Notes: generated from the sequence alone by a model not told the origin. 64,000 bases of DNA from Eremothecium cymbalariae DBVPG#7215 (GCF_000235365.1 NC_016450.1:124001-188000), one strand, 5' to 3'. Positions 29,618-39,915 are shown, counted from the first letter of the stretch. Made by a program: numbers and translations.

Positions 29618-31471
29618 ATGGTCCATGTATACTGGCCTAAAGTTCTACTCGGAAATTCGGAGATAGATGTAGAACTATGTGTAATTGCATACCAGAAAGA
29701 GGGAGCAGACCTTGTTGTTTTATCCTTGGTAACGGAGGAACAGTACAAGAGGGAAGTGAATGAACCGTTTGTGAAAATAGGAATAATAGATCGGCATGGT
29801 GAGTTTCAGTTTGAATTGCATATGAAGAATGGTGCAAAGGTTAAGGTAATAGAGTTTGTTCCTCCAAAGTTAACGCTAATGCAGTTTTTTTCATTAGAAC
29901 CTATTTCATTGACTCTCCCTGAGAAGCTGCAGGTCGATTCCTTTGAAGATCATTTAGAGTCGCCTTCCAATTATTTGAAGCTTATGAACTATTCTAAATT
30001 GAAGGCGGATAATCAATTGAGGGCATCATTGGACATTATAAATATGTACTACAAGCATTTAGAAACGTTCAACTGTCTGTATCCGGAATATGCTGAGCGT
30101 AAGCTGGATTTTACTAAAGTATGGACCAATGCAAAGAAATGGGCGAGGTTGACGTTTGGTTATAGGATATTCTGTCATCTGTTACTTTATTCTGTGGTTG
30201 TGATCCGGTTGTCTGCTGGAGGGTTGTCTGCTTTGTTAAATTGGGATAAGCTTCCCTTAATTTCAATATCTGCTACCATGCAACAAATTGACTTGAGAGC
30301 TCAGCAAATTTGCTACATACCTGTTCAGTACATGCGTATTAATGGGGGTGTCTCTTTGCAGACTGCAGATCCTCGTTTGACACAAACAGAAAAGCGTAAT
30401 GTCATCAGTTCTGGAAAACCGAACGATCGGCGAAAGAGTTTTTCTTTCCAGAGTTTACCATGCGAGTATTATCCTGATTATATCAGATTGTATAACACAT
30501 TGTGGCTTATTGCCAACGATGTGTCATTAGGTGTTACACTTGGAGCTTTGCTACTTGAGAAAAGGATCCCACTTTCGCAAGCTTTGCATTTTGGGTTACA
30601 TGTTGCTTTATTCGAATATCCTATTAGAATTACAAAATTTTTAGTTGAGAACCCATTTGGAATTAAACTTAATGCAGAATTATCCAAATTCTTGAGTGAA
30701 CTCTTTATATGGATAATGCAATTTGCGTATACACTGTTTATTGCTCCACTCAGCCTCACATCAACATTGGATAAATTCATTTTATTTGTTGCTCATATAT
30801 CTACTTTATTTGGTGCAACACTAGCTTTGGCAATATTCGTTGACTGTATTTCACTTTTATCTTTGCATATTTCACTGTTTTACTTGATCAGTGCCAGGTT
30901 GTACCGTTGGCAGATCACTGTAATGGCGGCTCTGTTTTATTTGTTTTGGGGAAAAAAGATTAATGTGCTAAGGAACAGAATCGATAATCATACGTTTAAT
31001 TTGGACCAAATGCTAATGGGTACTCTAATATTTATCGTTTTAATCTTTCTCTTTCCCACTGTACTTGCATTCTATCTTACTTACACAATTATGAAGCTCT
31101 TATTCGTTGCAATAAGCACAGTATTAAAATCTCTGATGGCTTTATTAAACCATTTCCCACTATTTGCACTCCTATTAAGGCTGAAAGATCCCAGGCGATT
31201 ACCGGGAGGAATATCCATAAAATTAAAAGGGTTTAATTATGTGTTAGAAAATAATCCTTTAAAAGTTTCTATGATGTTTCAGCCTTACGCTGATTCAATG
31301 TCCATTGTCGCACAGAAATTTATGTCCCTTAAAACCATACATGATGTAATTTTGGGTCAGCCAATTATGGTTCATCAAGTTAGCTTATACCATGTCTTAT
31401 ACTCATCACTACCATTGAAACCAGTTGACACTAACCTCATATGGAAAGAATTAGAACAATTGATGACTTGA
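29618..31471 (+). CDS. GPI1: Gpi1, subunit of GPI-GlcNAc transferase
   Basis: With the ATG at 29618 the protein has 617 residues (609 in S. cerevisiae) and begins MVHVYWPKVLL, the family-like start. The frame stays open to an ATG at 29465, which would add 51 residues; this is possible but I prefer the shorter form. Gpi1 is part of the ER complex that transfers GlcNAc to phosphatidylinositol, the first step of GPI-anchor synthesis (PIG-Q family). The second half holds several membrane helices (about residues 300-530) and the conserved PRRLPGGISIKLKGFNYVLENNPLKVS region near residue 530. Neighbours CCH1 and RSM27 match YGR217W-YGR215W. Confidence 0.93.
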   Translation: MVHVYWPKVLLGNSEIDVELCVIAYQKEGADLVVLSLVTEEQYKREVNEPFVKIGIIDRHGEFQFELHMKNGAKVKVIEFVPPKLTLMQFFSLEPISLTLPEKLQVDSFEDHLESPSNYLKLMNYSKLKADNQLRASLDIINMYYKHLETFNCLYPEYAERKLDFTKVWTNAKKWARLTFGYRIFCHLLLYSVVVIRLSAGGLSALLNWDKLPLISISATMQQIDLRAQQICYIPVQYMRINGGVSLQTADPRLTQTEKRNVISSGKPNDRRKSFSFQSLPCEYYPDYIRLYNTLWLIANDVSLGVTLGALLLEKRIPLSQALHFGLHVALFEYPIRITKFLVENPFGIKLNAELSKFLSELFIWIMQFAYTLFIAPLSLTSTLDKFILFVAHISTLFGATLALAIFVDCISLLSLHISLFYLISARLYRWQITVMAALFYLFWGKKINVLRNRIDNHTFNLDQMLMGTLIFIVLIFLFPTVLAFYLTYTIMKLLFVAISTVLKSLMALLNHFPLFALLLRLKDPRRLPGGISIKLKGFNYVLENNPLKVSMMFQPYADSMSIVAQKFMSLKTIHDVILGQPIMVHQVSLYHVLYSSLPLKPVDTNLIWKELEQLMT

Positions 31472-31586
31472 AATGACCTTTTCCTTCTTAACTTTTTGCA
31501 CTACATATATGTAATCAAATAAACTTTTGTATTTACAGATATACCCCGACCAATGCACTATACATATACATGGGGTCTCATGAAGA

Positions 31587-31898
31587 CTACTTCTTCTTCT
31601 TGTCCGTACTTGGTCCCTTCTTTTTTGCAGGCGCACCTTTACCTCTACGCTTCCTCAGCTCTACCATTGAGGTTCTATATGCTTCTTCCTCATCAGTGAA
31701 CGTGAAACCTGGATATAGTGACTTTAGCTGTTTGAACTTGATGAAATCTGGGTTTGGATAGTAATTTGCAATAGCTGGTCCCTTCAGTCTTTTTGACAAA
31801 ATCTTAGCACCTGTCCGTACACCACTGGGGTTGAAGTTCTGGTCAAATATCTTGGCTGAAAGCTCACTGAGCCTCAGAAGCTTATCTTTAGAAACCAT
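31587..31898 (-). CDS. RSM27: Mitochondrial small ribosomal subunit protein Rsm27 (mS33)
   Basis: A 103-residue basic protein (110 in S. cerevisiae). The mS33 pattern is clear: [32 protein letters not shown] near residues 9-40, YYPNP near residue 47, then a Lys-rich tail ([12 protein letters not shown]). It is a component of the mitoribosomal small subunit. It is tail-to-tail with GPI1 and upstream of the RPS0 terminus, as YGR215W lies between YGR216C and YGR214W. Confidence 0.96.
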   Translation of the reverse strand: MVSKDKLLRLSELSAKIFDQNFNPSGVRTGAKILSKRLKGPAIANYYPNPDFIKFKQLKSLYPGFTFTDEEEAYRTSMVELRKRRGKGAPAKKKGPSTDKKKK

Positions 31899-32200
31899 TA
31901 TATGCCTCAGGAAGCCTTCTGTTTAACAGCACTTTTAACCTCAGAAGATTAACTTTGAATCGGTTTGATGATGTTGCAAAATTTAAATGTCGTAATAAAA
32001 TAAACACTTTACACGAAGACATAGTTTAAGTGGTAACTTCAGGCATCCAGCAGAGATACCAGTATGCCAAGCAGCAATGGGTAAAAACGATATTCATCAT
32101 ATTATACTAGGCTTATATAATTTGATAAAGGAGGATGAAGCGTTGATTATACAAAGATTCTTTTAATATACGAAGCCGTGAGGTACTAATGATAAGTTGA
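31899..32200. other. RSM27 promoter and RPS0 3' region
   Basis: A 302-base spacer between two minus-strand genes. AT-rich with no recognised element or RNA gene. Confidence 0.5.
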
Positions 32201-33313
32201 TTACCAGGAGGCAACTTCTTCAGATTGACCTTCAGCCCAGTCGGCAGCTTCAGTCTGCTCTTCAGCAGCGACTTCTTCCTTGGCTTCTTCGTCAACGTCA
32301 GCAGCAGCAGCCTCGTCAGCAGCAGCTTGTAGTTCGATCTCTTCTGGGTCTCTGTAGAAGTACAAATCTGGCATGATGGACCATGGTTGAGTTCTGTCAA
32401 CCAAAGCACCTCTTAGTCTCAAGACCTCTCTGGCCAATAGGTACCAGATCAAACCAATGGAGTGCTTACCTCTGTTGTTACATGGGATAGCAACATCAAC
32501 GTATTCAGATGGAGATTCCAAGTCAGTCAAAGCAATGACTGGAATGCTAACGTAGGAAGCTTCCTTGATGGCTTGAGCATCAGACCTTGGGTCGGTGACA
32601 ATGACCAATCTTGGCTCCTTGAAAGATCTGGTGATGTAGTTGGTGAAAGAACCTGGAGTAAATCTACCAGCGATGGCGGTAGCACCAGTGTGGGCGGAGA
32701 ACTTTAGGACAGCTCTTTGACCGTAAGTTCTGGAAGAAATACCAACAACATCTTCAGGGTTTGCAATAGCAGCGATAATTCTGGCAGCCAAAACAATCTT
32801 CTCCCAGGTCTTACCGATGTTGATGATGTTAACACCATCTGGTCTGGTCTTGAAGAGATATGGTTCTTGGTGGACCTATTAAGAATCGGTTAGTAAACTG
32901 AAGTTCAAATATGCAAGACACCATGAAAATATTGGATTTAAAATAATAATATTAAAAGGATCAAATATCGAAAACGAGACAAAATCTTGGTATTATGCCC
33001 GTTTTTTTCTTCTGTAAAACAACTCCGACTGCTTGCAGTACAACACTCCCAGCAGTCTACGGGCCCTCCTTCAATTTTATTCCGCTCACCATCTTCAAAC
33101 ACTTCTCGGGCATATCATTCCTTTTCTTGTATCTTTTATCATAAACCCTCTAGAAATATTTCTCATCCATTACTATCTCAGTTCAGTGCAATGTCAAAAA
33201 ATTGTACCACATAGAACACATACTTGAACGTTCTTGGAACCCAAGTGAACGTTAGCAGCCAACAACAATTGGGCGTCTTCTGGAGTCAAGTCAAAAGTAG
33301 CTGGTAAGGACAT
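32201..33313 (-). CDS. RPS0: Small ribosomal subunit protein uS2 (Rps0), two exons
   Basis: Exons 33224-33313 (30 codons, [15 protein letters not shown] to NVQ) and 32201-32875 give 254 residues (252 in S. cerevisiae). Rps0 is the cytosolic 40S protein uS2, needed for late 20S rRNA processing. The core [38 protein letters not shown] and the acidic C-terminus ending SEEVASW are nearly identical to the family. The intron falls at the same position as in S. cerevisiae RPS0A/B, after the Gln codon. Coding bias is strong, as expected for a highly expressed gene. Upstream Rap1 boxes support ribosomal-protein regulation. Confidence 0.98.
32876..33223 (-). other. RPS0 intron
   Basis: A 348-base intron with 5' site GTATGT (33223-33218), branch box TACTAAC (32895-32889) and 3' site AATAG ending at 32876, 14 bases past the branch A. 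Phase 0. I looked for C/D snoRNA boxes inside and saw none. Confidence 0.95.
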
Positions 33314-33524
33314 TCTTGCTATCTCTTCTTGAAAATTATACCTGGGGTTCCTCTTACTGCAGATCGAGTATCGAAGTACTTAAGCTTCACCAATGCACTT
33401 CATTCAAAACTATTATTTTTTCATGCGCGGACGGGAGATGTGCTGGCGGGTAGGAGTCCCCACCGCAGCCCTGCCCCCCGTTAGAGGGGACCCCCTCCCG
33501 CGCGAGCTTACCACCGTGCGGGCT

Positions 33525-33557
33525 GTCTGCCTAGCCGCTCCGAGCAGCTAGGCAGAC
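33525..33557. repeat. 33-base GC-rich inverted repeat
   Basis: Arms GTCTGCCTAGC (33525-33535) and GCTAGGCAGAC (33547-33557) are perfect complements. The 11-base centre itself holds GCTC-C-GAGC (33537-33545), so the whole can fold as a nearly continuous hairpin with one C/A mismatch. Function unknown. Confidence 0.7.
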
Positions 33558-33830
33558 CGCCGTATGTACCTAGAAGGTCACGTGCCACCGTCCACCTCCC
33601 TCTCTCTTGCTGCTGTCTGCAGCGCGCATCGCATCCCACCATCGTCCACATGGTGGCAACTCACGCTCCAGGCCGAAGTGGACTCCGTAGCCTGGCCTAT
33701 CTGCCGTACAAACTTTTTGTGGACTGGGGGAGTCCCTTCCACCTGCCCGCTACCGCTCTGCTAGGAGGTGTGGGAGGGGGAGGCGGACACACTAAGCCAT
33801 GGTTGTTTGCAGGCACGTGAGCAAATATAA

Positions 33831-33861
33831 ATGTACGGATGTATCATATATGTATGGGTGT
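33831..33861 (-). promoter_or_regulatory. Tandem Rap1 (RPG) boxes of RPS0
   Basis: Two boxes in the same direction: plus-strand ATGTACGGATGT (33831-33842) and ATGTATGGGTGT (33850-33861). Read on the minus strand these are ACATCCGTACAT and ACACCCATACAT, the classic ribosomal-protein Rap1 sites, 19 bases apart. They point toward RPS0 but lie about 520-550 bases from its ATG, further than usual. Confidence 0.8.
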
Positions 33862-34128
33862 ATATGTCAAGTTGCAGGACTGTTTTGACGTTCATGGTGA
33901 TGATTGGGACAAAGACAAAGATTAGAAAGTCATTACTAGCTCGGCGGCTAAAAGTAGGGTGGCGAGGTAATAATAAATAAAATAAAACAAATATAAACAA
34001 AACAAGTATTAGAACCATAGCAAAACACTTAGAGGGGACTGTTGAGAGAAGAACTTACGTAGAAAGTAGCTAGGGGCCGGATAGATTACAAGGAGTGTGT
34101 GACAAAGTCAGGGACGGAAGGAATATAA

Positions 34129-37100
34129 ATGGACACAAGTTACTACTTTGATACAGATAGCAACCAGGTTGTTACGGTGCCTGATCTCGCAACGGGATTG
34201 GATCGATTTGATGATGAAGATGGAGAATATGTATTTCGGGGAGAGGCTATGCGAAGGGGGCGATATGGTAACGATATGGATAGGAGGGTTAGTGGTGGAG
34301 GAACTTGGAGGAGTAGAGGTGGACATAATCTTGCGGATAAGGTGCTATGTGAATACGCAGAGGAGACAAAGAGGATGTTTACGCATTTACAGGAGGTTTT
34401 TATGTTTCAAAAGGACAGCTGTAAGAACATTTACGATTATTTTGTGGCATTAGTTGAGTCGCGCAGACGTGGGGATAGGAATAACTTTGAGAAGGCGGTA
34501 GATTCGTTATATGCTGATTATGTATTGGGACCTAATAGTAACTTTTACAAGTGGTACCGATTTGTGTACGGTGAAGATGAGTTACCACACTGGGCGTACG
34601 GGACGCTTAACGATCGTATTACACAGATTGCATTGTACTTGTTGATATGGGGGGAGGCGAATAATCTACGGTTTATGCCTGAGTTGCTATGCTACATTTT
34701 TTCTATTATGTGCAATCATTATTACGCAAATATACTTCATGATGCAAAGGATGTGGAACCATTTTTGGAGCATGCAATTACACCTATCTATAATTATTAT
34801 TACTCGCAGCTAACATCAGGTAGAGATCATTCTATGATCGTTGGGTACGATGACATAAACCAGTGCTTTTGGAACCGGACATTCATTTACATGCTTCCAG
34901 TTAAGAATATAGGTCCTATGAATACAATTTTAACAGATGAGCATTATTCTTACTTCAATAGGGTCAACTGGGAAAAATGTCTCGTAAAGACTTATTATGA
35001 AAAGAGGACGTGGTTTCATGTGGTGACCAACTTCCACAGGGTCTTGGTGATGCACTTGTCAATGTATTGGTATTTTTTGGCTTTTAATACTCAACCTTTA
35101 TTCACAGGGGATTATTCAGTGGATCAGATGAACAGTCCACCATTACATGTTCTTTTCCTTTTATTGTCATTTTCTGGCGTGATTGCTTCGGTTATAACTT
35201 GGGGAGCTTTGATTGGTGAGGTCATCTTTATTCCAAGAAGTTCTCCTGTGGCGACTCCTATTCTCGGCAGATTGACTGTGACTACTCTTTCTGTGTTGGC
35301 AAATTTGGTGCCTCCTAGTGTGTTTCTTGCACTTGATCTTCCAATATTATATTCAGGGTATGGTTTAGTAATCTCAATAGCACAATTCGCGTTTTCTGTC
35401 ATTACTGTTGTGTATTACACGTTACAACCATTGAAGCACTTATACACCAAGGCCAAGGATGATCCATTTACATCTAATATTTACCCATTATCAAGGAATT
35501 CTCAAATGGCGTCAGTGACTATGTGGATTCTTATTTTTGCTTCCAAATTCGTTGAATCGTATTACTTTTTGACAGTATCTGTAAAAGATCCAATTAGAGA
35601 ATTATATGTTCTCCAGATAAACAATTGCAACGAAGATGCCTGGTTAGGAAAATGGATTTGTGAAAATCATGGCAAAATTGTGACTGCTTTACTCATACTT
35701 ACCCACTGTGTCCTTTTCTTTCTAGACACCTATCTATGGTACATTATCTATAGTACGCTGTTCTCAACATTGAGAGCAGTTCACCTCGGTATTACTGCAT
35801 GGACACCATGGAAAAATATCTTTTATGAATTACCGCAAAGGTTTTGTGAGAAAATGTTGTTACGAAAAACGGTTACTGATGAAGAATATGATGAGGATAA
35901 CGAGGTTCGTAACAATACTAAGATCGAAGGCAGAAATGGTACCACCTATGATATTCTTTCCTTTGGAGCCATTTGGAATGAAATTGTTTTATCAATGTAT
36001 AGAGAACATATTTTATCGTATGAACATGTTTCGAGGTTAAAATACCATATAGATGATAAGGGTGTATTGCAAAGCCCAGAACTTTTCTCCAACAGAAAAT
36101 TAAAGGTTTTTAAACGATCAGTATTTGGGAAATCTGCTGAAGCAAAAAGAAGACTTGGATTCTTTGCAAAGTCATTATCATGTCCAATTCCAGATCTCGT
36201 ACCCATCTCAGAGATGCCCATGTTTACAGTGTTAATCCCCCATTTCAAAGAAAAAATAATTTTGAGTATCAAGGATATTGTAAAGGGTGAAAGTGATAGT
36301 ACTCATGTTATCTTGTTGGAGTATTTGAAATTATTGTATGCCGATGATTGGAAAACATTTATTCAAGAGACAGGATCTTTGTATAATGAAGATGAGGAAA
36401 AGATAGATGGGTCCATTCTAAATAGTGAGAACCTAGAAGAAAGGGCCATGTTTAGTCTGCCATATTCATTTGCTGGTTTCAAAACGGATACCCCTGAATA
36501 CACTCTAAGAACGAGAATATGGGCAAGTTTAAGAACTCAAACTTTATATCGTACGCTTGTTGGATTTATGAAGTATAAAGATGCTATATCTATATTGCAT
36601 CGAAATGAAACCAAATGCACTTTAGAGGAGGCTTCAGAAATGTCACTATCTAAATTTAGAATCGTATGTTCGATGCAAAGAATGTTCAAATTTACTCATG
36701 AAGAACTTGAAGACAGAGATTATATAATGTCTGTGTTTCCCAATTTGCAAATTGCGTCGGTGGAAGAAGAATATGATCGTGAAACTGGAAAGAAAATATA
36801 TTACAGTTGTTTGATAGATGGTTATTGTGATACTACAGAGGATGGGAAATGGAAACCCAGATATAAGATTCGTTTGTCGGGGAATCCAATAATTGGCGAT
36901 GGAAAATCGGATAATCAAAACCATGCGATAATATTTTGTAGAGGAGAATATTTGCAATTAATCGATGCCAATCAAGATAATTATTTACAGGAATGTTTAA
37001 AAATTAGGAGTGTTCTAAGTGAATTCGAAAATGATATCCCATATAGGGTAGGTTCAGAGGTAGATGCAGGAACTGCGGTGAGTCCCGTAGCCATTGTTGG

Positions 37101-39195
37101 TTCTCGTGAGCATGTTTTCTCTGAGAAAACTGGTGTTCTTGGTGATATTGCAGCTGGTAAAGAACAAGTATTTGGCACCTTATTTGCACGTACGTTATCC
37201 TATATTGGTGGGAAATTACACTACGGTCATCCAGATTTTGTTAATGTTGTGTTTGTGGCACCTAGAGGAGGCGTTTCGAAAGCACAGAAAGGTTTACACT
37301 TGAGTGAAGATGTATTCGTTGGTATGAATTCCATTTTAAGAGGCGGTAGAATCAAACACTGTGAGTATACACAGTGTGGCAAGGGCAGGGATCTTGGATT
37401 TGGGTCAATTCTCAACTTTGCGACTAAAATTAGTGCTGGTATGGGCGAACAGATATTATCTAGAGAATATTTTTACCTATGTTCGAATCTTCCGTTGGAC
37501 CGTTTTCTCAGTTTCTACTATGCACATCCAGGTTATTATTTGAATAACGCTTCAATTATTTTATCTATAACTTTGTTCATGGCATTGATTTTAAATATTG
37601 CTGTTCTTGTTGATAGCAGCGAAATTTGTGATGACACATCAAATCCTAACACAAGACCACCTCAACCTAGTTGTGCTAATATAATGCCCGTTATCAGATG
37701 GCTAAGAAGATCTGTTTTAAGTATATTTGTTGTTTCCACTGCATCTTTCTTTCCAATGTTCATTGAAGATATAAGCGAAAAAAGTTTATTAACTGGTGTA
37801 AGAAGGATACTCAAACATTTGGTTACAGGAGCCCCAATGTTTGAAATATTTGTTTGTAAAATCTTTTCCGGTTCAATAATAAATGATTTATACGCCGGTG
37901 GTGCTCGATATATCTCCACAGGACGTGGATTGGCTGTCATTAGGGTATCATTTGCGAATTTGTACTCTAAGTTCGCTCCAGAGAGCTTTTACTTTTCATT
38001 CTGCTGCTTGCTTGTCCTTATGTTTGCTAGTTCAACGATGTGGGACCCTTTATTAATATATTTCTGGTTTACAATTTCAGCATTATTGATGTCTCCATTC
38101 ATTTTTAATCCAAATCAATTTTCTTGGAACGATTTCATCGTTGATTATAAAAACTACTGGAAATGGTTAACAAGCAGTCGTATTGGTGCGAATGCAGATT
38201 CGTGGGTATCATACACTCGTAACTACCATTTGAGAAATTCCAATTTACAAACTTCTTTCATTGGAGCTCCAAAGATTAAGGAGTTGTTAAGTGTTTCTAA
38301 GCGGACAATTTGGGCATTATTGATTTTCATTCCATATATATTTTTTAACTCTAAGAGTTCCTTCGCTTTTGATACCAATACCATGCAATTTGTTGTTATG
38401 CGTATTGTTATACTTTCCGCTCTCCCAATTGCATTAGATGCAGCCTGGTTATTAATCTTGTTTGCTACATCCATGAGTCTTGGCCCAATGATGAAAAAGA
38501 CGGCACCAAGTTTTGCCAAAGTAATGAGTTCAATTGCACATGGTTTTGGTATTATCTCACATGTTGTATCCTTCGGTATAATGTGTGTATTGCAAAAATG
38601 GGATTTAAACTTTATCATCGTTAGCCTGCTTACTGCTACTCTGTTGGAATCCCTGTTTCTAAGCATAATTGGATTACTTGATTTTTCATCTAACAAATAT
38701 GCAGAAAAGTCAAACTTTGCATGGTGGTCTGGCCAATGGTTTAAAGAAGAAGTCACCTGGAGGTTATGTATAGAGCCATTATTTGAGTATATTCGCAAGA
38801 TTTTGGAATTGAGCTGGTTTTGCGCAGACTTTGTATTAGGACACTTGCTTTTATTCTTCCAAATCCCGATTCTATTGGTGCCTAACGTGAACAAGATTCA
38901 TTCATTCATGTTGTTTTGGAAGAAGGCAGGATATCAAATTAGACCTTTGCTATTTTCAAGAAAGATAAAGAAAAAGAGGCAAAGAATTGCAAGGCTATAC
39001 TCCATAATATTTGTGGTCATGCTAGCCATATTTGTTGTCTTATTTGTAAGCCCTTTGGTTCTGGACAAAGTGTTCCACCTAAGATTTGAACACACTGTAC
39101 CCGCCAAAATACGTGTTTTATTCCACACGGACCCAAGGCCTTACATTTATAAAACTGGTCAAGGATTTAGAAAAGTAAACGGAGAAAGGATGTGA
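34129..39195 (+). CDS. FKS3: Fks3-like 1,3-beta-glucan synthase catalytic subunit
   Basis: A 1688-residue multispanning GT48 enzyme that uses UDP-glucose to make 1,3-beta-glucan at the plasma membrane. Visible: the Fks1 N-terminal domain (GEANNLRFMPELLCYIF, residue about 180), a first membrane cluster at about 305-600, the large cytosolic glucan-synthase domain at about 690-1130 with RTQTLYRTLVGFMKY, PRGGVSKAQKGLHLSEDVFVGMN and GRDLGFGSILNFATKISAGMGEQ, and a second membrane cluster to the end. It lacks the long N-terminal extension of Fks1/Fks2 and diverges from them in the first loops, so Fks3 (1785 residues, spore-wall role) is the better match. It sits outside its S. cerevisiae neighbourhood (YMR306W). 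Confidence 0.88.
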   Translation: MDTSYYFDTDSNQVVTVPDLATGLDRFDDEDGEYVFRGEAMRRGRYGNDMDRRVSGGGTWRSRGGHNLADKVLCEYAEETKRMFTHLQEVFMFQKDSCKNIYDYFVALVESRRRGDRNNFEKAVDSLYADYVLGPNSNFYKWYRFVYGEDELPHWAYGTLNDRITQIALYLLIWGEANNLRFMPELLCYIFSIMCNHYYANILHDAKDVEPFLEHAITPIYNYYYSQLTSGRDHSMIVGYDDINQCFWNRTFIYMLPVKNIGPMNTILTDEHYSYFNRVNWEKCLVKTYYEKRTWFHVVTNFHRVLVMHLSMYWYFLAFNTQPLFTGDYSVDQMNSPPLHVLFLLLSFSGVIASVITWGALIGEVIFIPRSSPVATPILGRLTVTTLSVLANLVPPSVFLALDLPILYSGYGLVISIAQFAFSVITVVYYTLQPLKHLYTKAKDDPFTSNIYPLSRNSQMASVTMWILIFASKFVESYYFLTVSVKDPIRELYVLQINNCNEDAWLGKWICENHGKIVTALLILTHCVLFFLDTYLWYIIYSTLFSTLRAVHLGITAWTPWKNIFYELPQRFCEKMLLRKTVTDEEYDEDNEVRNNTKIEGRNGTTYDILSFGAIWNEIVLSMYREHILSYEHVSRLKYHIDDKGVLQSPELFSNRKLKVFKRSVFGKSAEAKRRLGFFAKSLSCPIPDLVPISEMPMFTVLIPHFKEKIILSIKDIVKGESDSTHVILLEYLKLLYADDWKTFIQETGSLYNEDEEKIDGSILNSENLEERAMFSLPYSFAGFKTDTPEYTLRTRIWASLRTQTLYRTLVGFMKYKDAISILHRNETKCTLEEASEMSLSKFRIVCSMQRMFKFTHEELEDRDYIMSVFPNLQIASVEEEYDRETGKKIYYSCLIDGYCDTTEDGKWKPRYKIRLSGNPIIGDGKSDNQNHAIIFCRGEYLQLIDANQDNYLQECLKIRSVLSEFENDIPYRVGSEVDAGTAVSPVAIVGSREHVFSEKTGVLGDIAAGKEQVFGTLFARTLSYIGGKLHYGHPDFVNVVFVAPRGGVSKAQKGLHLSEDVFVGMNSILRGGRIKHCEYTQCGKGRDLGFGSILNFATKISAGMGEQILSREYFYLCSNLPLDRFLSFYYAHPGYYLNNASIILSITLFMALILNIAVLVDSSEICDDTSNPNTRPPQPSCANIMPVIRWLRRSVLSIFVVSTASFFPMFIEDISEKSLLTGVRRILKHLVTGAPMFEIFVCKIFSGSIINDLYAGGARYISTGRGLAVIRVSFANLYSKFAPESFYFSFCCLLVLMFASSTMWDPLLIYFWFTISALLMSPFIFNPNQFSWNDFIVDYKNYWKWLTSSRIGANADSWVSYTRNYHLRNSNLQTSFIGAPKIKELLSVSKRTIWALLIFIPYIFFNSKSSFAFDTNTMQFVVMRIVILSALPIALDAAWLLILFATSMSLGPMMKKTAPSFAKVMSSIAHGFGIISHVVSFGIMCVLQKWDLNFIIVSLLTATLLESLFLSIIGLLDFSSNKYAEKSNFAWWSGQWFKEEVTWRLCIEPLFEYIRKILELSWFCADFVLGHLLLFFQIPILLVPNVNKIHSFMLFWKKAGYQIRPLLFSRKIKKKRQRIARLYSIIFVVMLAIFVVLFVSPLVLDKVFHLRFEHTVPAKIRVLFHTDPRPYIYKTGQGFRKVNGERM

Positions 39196-39339
39196 TGGGC
39201 ATCATGAGGACCTAGGAAACTATGTATTCATTAAGCTGTAATAACACTTGGAAAAAAAAAAGAAGGGCAATTTTTTTAGTCGTCTGTTCTAATAATTGAA
39301 CTACTCTTGGTATATTAATTATTCATCCTTTGTTAACAC

Positions 39340-39750
39340 TTAAAGATCTCTGAATTCTATAGGAAGGCTGTCCACGTCACAAATGTGAACCTTTATTCGA
39401 TTTGAATCATTTCCTGTATTTAAACCCCTCGTCTTTCCGGTTGTCTCTTGTTCCCGTGAAGGTGGCACTAGATGTTTTAATGCAGTAATCCGCCTCCATT
39501 CCAACTTTTGTTTCGTTTTACTATCCATACCTGTCTTAAAACTTACCTTATTTAATCCTTTATCACACGCATTTACTGCTTCTTGCCATCTTTCCAACTT
39601 AATCAGTGCTGTTGCCATGTTAGAGAAATAGATAGGGTTTGATGAATCTAAAGCACATGCTTTTTCATAGTATAAGATAGCAGTTTCATAATCTCCATTC
39701 TTAAAGAAGGTATTCCCTTTAACCTTTAAATCTTCTGCTGTTTCATTCAT
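39340..39750 (-). CDS. TAH1: Tah1, TPR co-chaperone of the R2TP complex
   Basis: With the ATG at 39750 the protein has 136 residues (111 in S. cerevisiae). Two to three tetratricopeptide repeats fill residues 5-90 (AEDLKVKGNTFFKNGDYETAILYYEKACALDSSNPIYFSNMATALIKLERWQEAVNACDKGL). The tail ends with a Pih1-binding-like segment (VHICDVDSLPIEF), as in Tah1. Tah1 links Hsp90 to Pih1 and the Rvb1/2 helicases in snoRNP and kinase complex assembly. The frame runs 36 codons further to an ATG at 39858, but that part is Lys-rich low-complexity and unlike the family. Divergent from YIH1, as YCR060W and YCR059C are. Confidence 0.85.
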   Translation of the reverse strand: MNETAEDLKVKGNTFFKNGDYETAILYYEKACALDSSNPIYFSNMATALIKLERWQEAVNACDKGLNKVSFKTGMDSKTKQKLEWRRITALKHLVPPSREQETTGKTRGLNTGNDSNRIKVHICDVDSLPIEFRDL

Positions 39751-39915
39751 TGATTCTAATACAATCCGTCTGCCTACTTTAGCATCGTATTCATAGATGT
39801 ATGAGTACTTGATAAATAGTTTCACTATTTTTTTTTTCAATTTGGACTTCAAAAGCATCTTCAAATGTTTAACTAGGACTTGTAATGAGGAAACACAAAT
39901 TGGAAGACATTACAG

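Larger units (their letters stand above)
33314..34128. other. Shared RPS0/FKS3 upstream region with a GC-rich island
   Basis: An 815-base divergent region. Positions about 33421-33785 are strikingly GC-rich against AT-rich flanks. The island contains the long dyad at 33525-33557 and a CACGTG at 33579-33584; another CACGTG (33814-33819) lies just beyond it, followed by two Rap1-type boxes. The FKS3-proximal part is AT-rich. Open frames in the island look accidental. Confidence 0.6.

Noticed and set aside
32876..33223. snoRNA inside the RPS0 intron
   Set aside because: No C and D box pair or H/ACA hairpins were seen on the transcribed strand.
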